Assembly (NCBI GenBank): GCA_026785745.1
Contig: JAJAZO010000342.1
Span: 1-7,848, forward strand
Reading direction: 5' to 3'
Length of the DNA: 7,848 nt
DNA from: Chitinophagaceae bacterium
GTDB lineage: Bacteria; Bacteroidota; Bacteroidia; Chitinophagales; Chitinophagaceae
Positions within the stretch are counted from its first letter, which is position 1, and every line of letters starts with the position of its first letter. Both the position numbers and the translations under genes were made by a program. Positions 6,502 to 7,848 of this stretch are shown here, one piece after another. The notes below the pieces were generated by a model. That model was not told the origin of the DNA. It searched no databases and was given only the letters and a program-made list of their open reading frames with translations.

Positions 6502-7845
6502 ATGCCCCTGACCAAACCCAAGTTGAGCTTCTGGCAAATATGGAATATGAGTTTTGGGTTTTTAGGAATTCAATACTCTTTCGGCTTGCAGCAATCGGCT
6601 GTTAATCCAATCTATTCCTTTCTGGGTGCCGACCCGGATAGTCTCCCGATACTAAACCTTGCCGGACCCATGACAGGGTTATTAATACAACCACTCATTG
6701 GTGCGATGAGTGATAAAACATGGAGCCCACGATGGGGACGAAGAAAACCATATTTCCTCGTTGGAGCCATTATGTGCAGCATCGCATTATTATTATTTCC
6801 ATTCAGCAGCAGTTTGTGGATGGCCGCCGGACTTCTATGGGTGTTGGATGCCGGTAACAATACCGCTATGGAACCCTACAGGGCTTTTGTAGCAGATAAA
6901 CTTCCCAGGTCGCAGTTTGCTACAGGGTTTATGATGCAAAGTTTTTTTACAGGATTAGGAATTACATTAGCCAATATCTGTCTTTATTTTTTTGAAAAGA
7001 AAAATTTAATTCCGGGCAAATCTGCTTCCGGTATTCCGTATTGGGTCTATATGGCATTTTTTATTGGTGCCGCCTGTTCTATTACAACTGTGTTATGGTC
7101 GGTGATAAAAACTCCGGAAATTCCGCCTACAGAAGAAGAGTTGCAAAAATTGAAATCAGCGAAACATGGATTTTTTGAACCTTTCAAAGAGATTGCTTCA
7201 GCCATATCCAATATGCCAAAAGTAATGTGGCAATTAGGAGCTGTGTATTTATTTCAATGGTATGGTATGTTTTGTTACTGGCAGTATGTATCGCACAGTG
7301 TTGCCAAATCAGTTTGGCAAACAACTTCACAGGCGAATCCAACGCTATATGGAGAAGCAGCAGGATGGGCCAGTCTGTTAAATGCAACTTACAATATTGT
7401 TACATTCATGACAGCATTTGGACTGGCCTGGTATGCCAAAAAAGTAGGTGCCAAATGGGTGCATGCAGGAGCTGTTGTTTTAGCGGGTATAGGGTTAATG
7501 ATATTTCCGCAATTACAAAATAAATACTGGATGTTTTTACCAATGATCGGGCTTGGTATTGGCTGGGCCAGCATGATGGGCATTCCTTATTTATTGGTAG
7601 TAGATAAAATACCTAAAGAAAGATATGGTGTTTATATGGGTATTATTAATATGATGATTGTATTGCCCATGCTGATACAGACATTGACCTTTGGGTTTAT
7701 TTATAAAAATTTTCTGGGACATGAACCTGGTAATGCGGTGACTTTTGCGGGAGCTTTCCTGGTAATCGCAGCGCTGCTAACCCTATTAATAAAAGCCGGT
7801 AAGCCATCTGGTAATATTGATTTACCTGTAGGCGGTGGCCATTAG
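6502..7845 (+). CDS. MFS sugar transporter, SLC45 / sucrose-transporter-like
   Basis: A complete inner-membrane transporter of 447 residues from the ATG at 6502. An in-frame TTG at 6496 would add two residues and is less likely; no Shine-Dalgarno is seen. About 12 hydrophobic segments are spaced as in the major facilitator superfamily, with a cytoplasmic loop at about 204-240 between the two six-helix halves. The loop after helix 2 carries a variant MFS motif A, G67-x3-D71-x7-GRRKPY (79-84), of the form found in plant sucrose transporters and animal SLC45 proteins. Other matches are D116, NN at 119-120 and EPYRAFVAD at 124-132, and, in the second half, GIPY at 360-363 and G376/G380/N383/P389. 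Family members are mostly proton-coupled importers of disaccharides such as sucrose or maltose; the substrate here is not readable from sequence. Divergent from the GyrI-like gene. The stop is 3 bases from the window end, so any downstream operon partner, such as a glycosidase or sugar phosphorylase, is out of view. Confidence 0.93.
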   Translation: MPLTKPKLSFWQIWNMSFGFLGIQYSFGLQQSAVNPIYSFLGADPDSLPILNLAGPMTGLLIQPLIGAMSDKTWSPRWGRRKPYFLVGAIMCSIALLLFPFSSSLWMAAGLLWVLDAGNNTAMEPYRAFVADKLPRSQFATGFMMQSFFTGLGITLANICLYFFEKKNLIPGKSASGIPYWVYMAFFIGAACSITTVLWSVIKTPEIPPTEEELQKLKSAKHGFFEPFKEIASAISNMPKVMWQLGAVYLFQWYGMFCYWQYVSHSVAKSVWQTTSQANPTLYGEAAGWASLLNATYNIVTFMTAFGLAWYAKKVGAKWVHAGAVVLAGIGLMIFPQLQNKYWMFLPMIGLGIGWASMMGIPYLLVVDKIPKERYGVYMGIINMMIVLPMLIQTLTFGFIYKNFLGHEPGNAVTFAGAFLVIAALLTLLIKAGKPSGNIDLPVGGGH

Positions 7846-7848
7846 AAG

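Noticed and set aside
6345..6605. Possible small gene in the divergent spacer
   Set aside because: It runs through the inverted repeats and into the transporter gene in another frame, has no recognisable protein features, and its frame is probably open by chance.
7184..7583. Open frames on both strands inside the transporter gene
   Set aside because: All overlap the conserved membrane protein and look like out-of-frame readings of hydrophobic codons.
1..7848. CRISPR array, tRNA, rRNA, insertion sequence, phage or defence island
   Set aside because: No regularly spaced identical repeats, no cloverleaf or rRNA-like segments, and no transposase, integrase, nuclease or toxin-antitoxin coding regions; nearly all bases are accounted for by four ordinary genes.

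Overview
The window looks like chromosomal DNA from a Bacteroidota bacterium, probably of the Chitinophagaceae or a nearby group. The evidence is AT-rich composition, no Shine-Dalgarno sequences before any start, very large VCBS/FG-GAP proteins with an ASPIC/UnbV domain, and an SLC45-like sugar transporter of a type common in that phylum. The assignment rests on family knowledge and overall style; there is no rRNA or marker gene.

Layout: (1) 2-1957 (+) is the C-terminal 651 residues of a VCBS-repeat/ASPIC protein whose 5' part lies outside the window. (2) 1979-5344 (+) is a complete paralogue of 1121 residues with a lipoprotein signal peptide, starting 21 bases after the first gene stops, so the two probably form one operon. 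(3) 5351-6307 (-) is a membrane-anchored SRPBCC/GyrI-like protein that converges on the second gene with 6 bases between the stop codons. (4) 6308-6501 is a 194-base divergent intergenic region with a palindrome resembling a LacI-family operator, a second inverted repeat and a weak Bacteroidota-type promoter. (5) 6502-7845 (+) is a complete major facilitator superfamily transporter with SLC45/plant-sucrose-transporter-like motifs.

How they may fit together: the two large proteins are predicted exported, calcium-stabilised beta-propeller-like proteins. In Bacteroidota such proteins are often found near SusC/SusD outer-membrane uptake genes, which would be sought upstream of this window. The transporter would move a sugar across the inner membrane, and the operator-like palindrome ahead of it suggests control by a sugar-responsive repressor. 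A link between the large proteins and the transporter is only inferred from proximity. The GyrI-like gene lies on the opposite strand and may be unrelated.

I found no CRISPR array, tRNA, rRNA, insertion sequence, phage gene or defence system. The region reads as ordinary accessory metabolism. The most checkable open points are the unexplained conserved C-terminal module of the paralogous pair, the HTH-less membrane-anchored effector-binding protein and the operator-like site.
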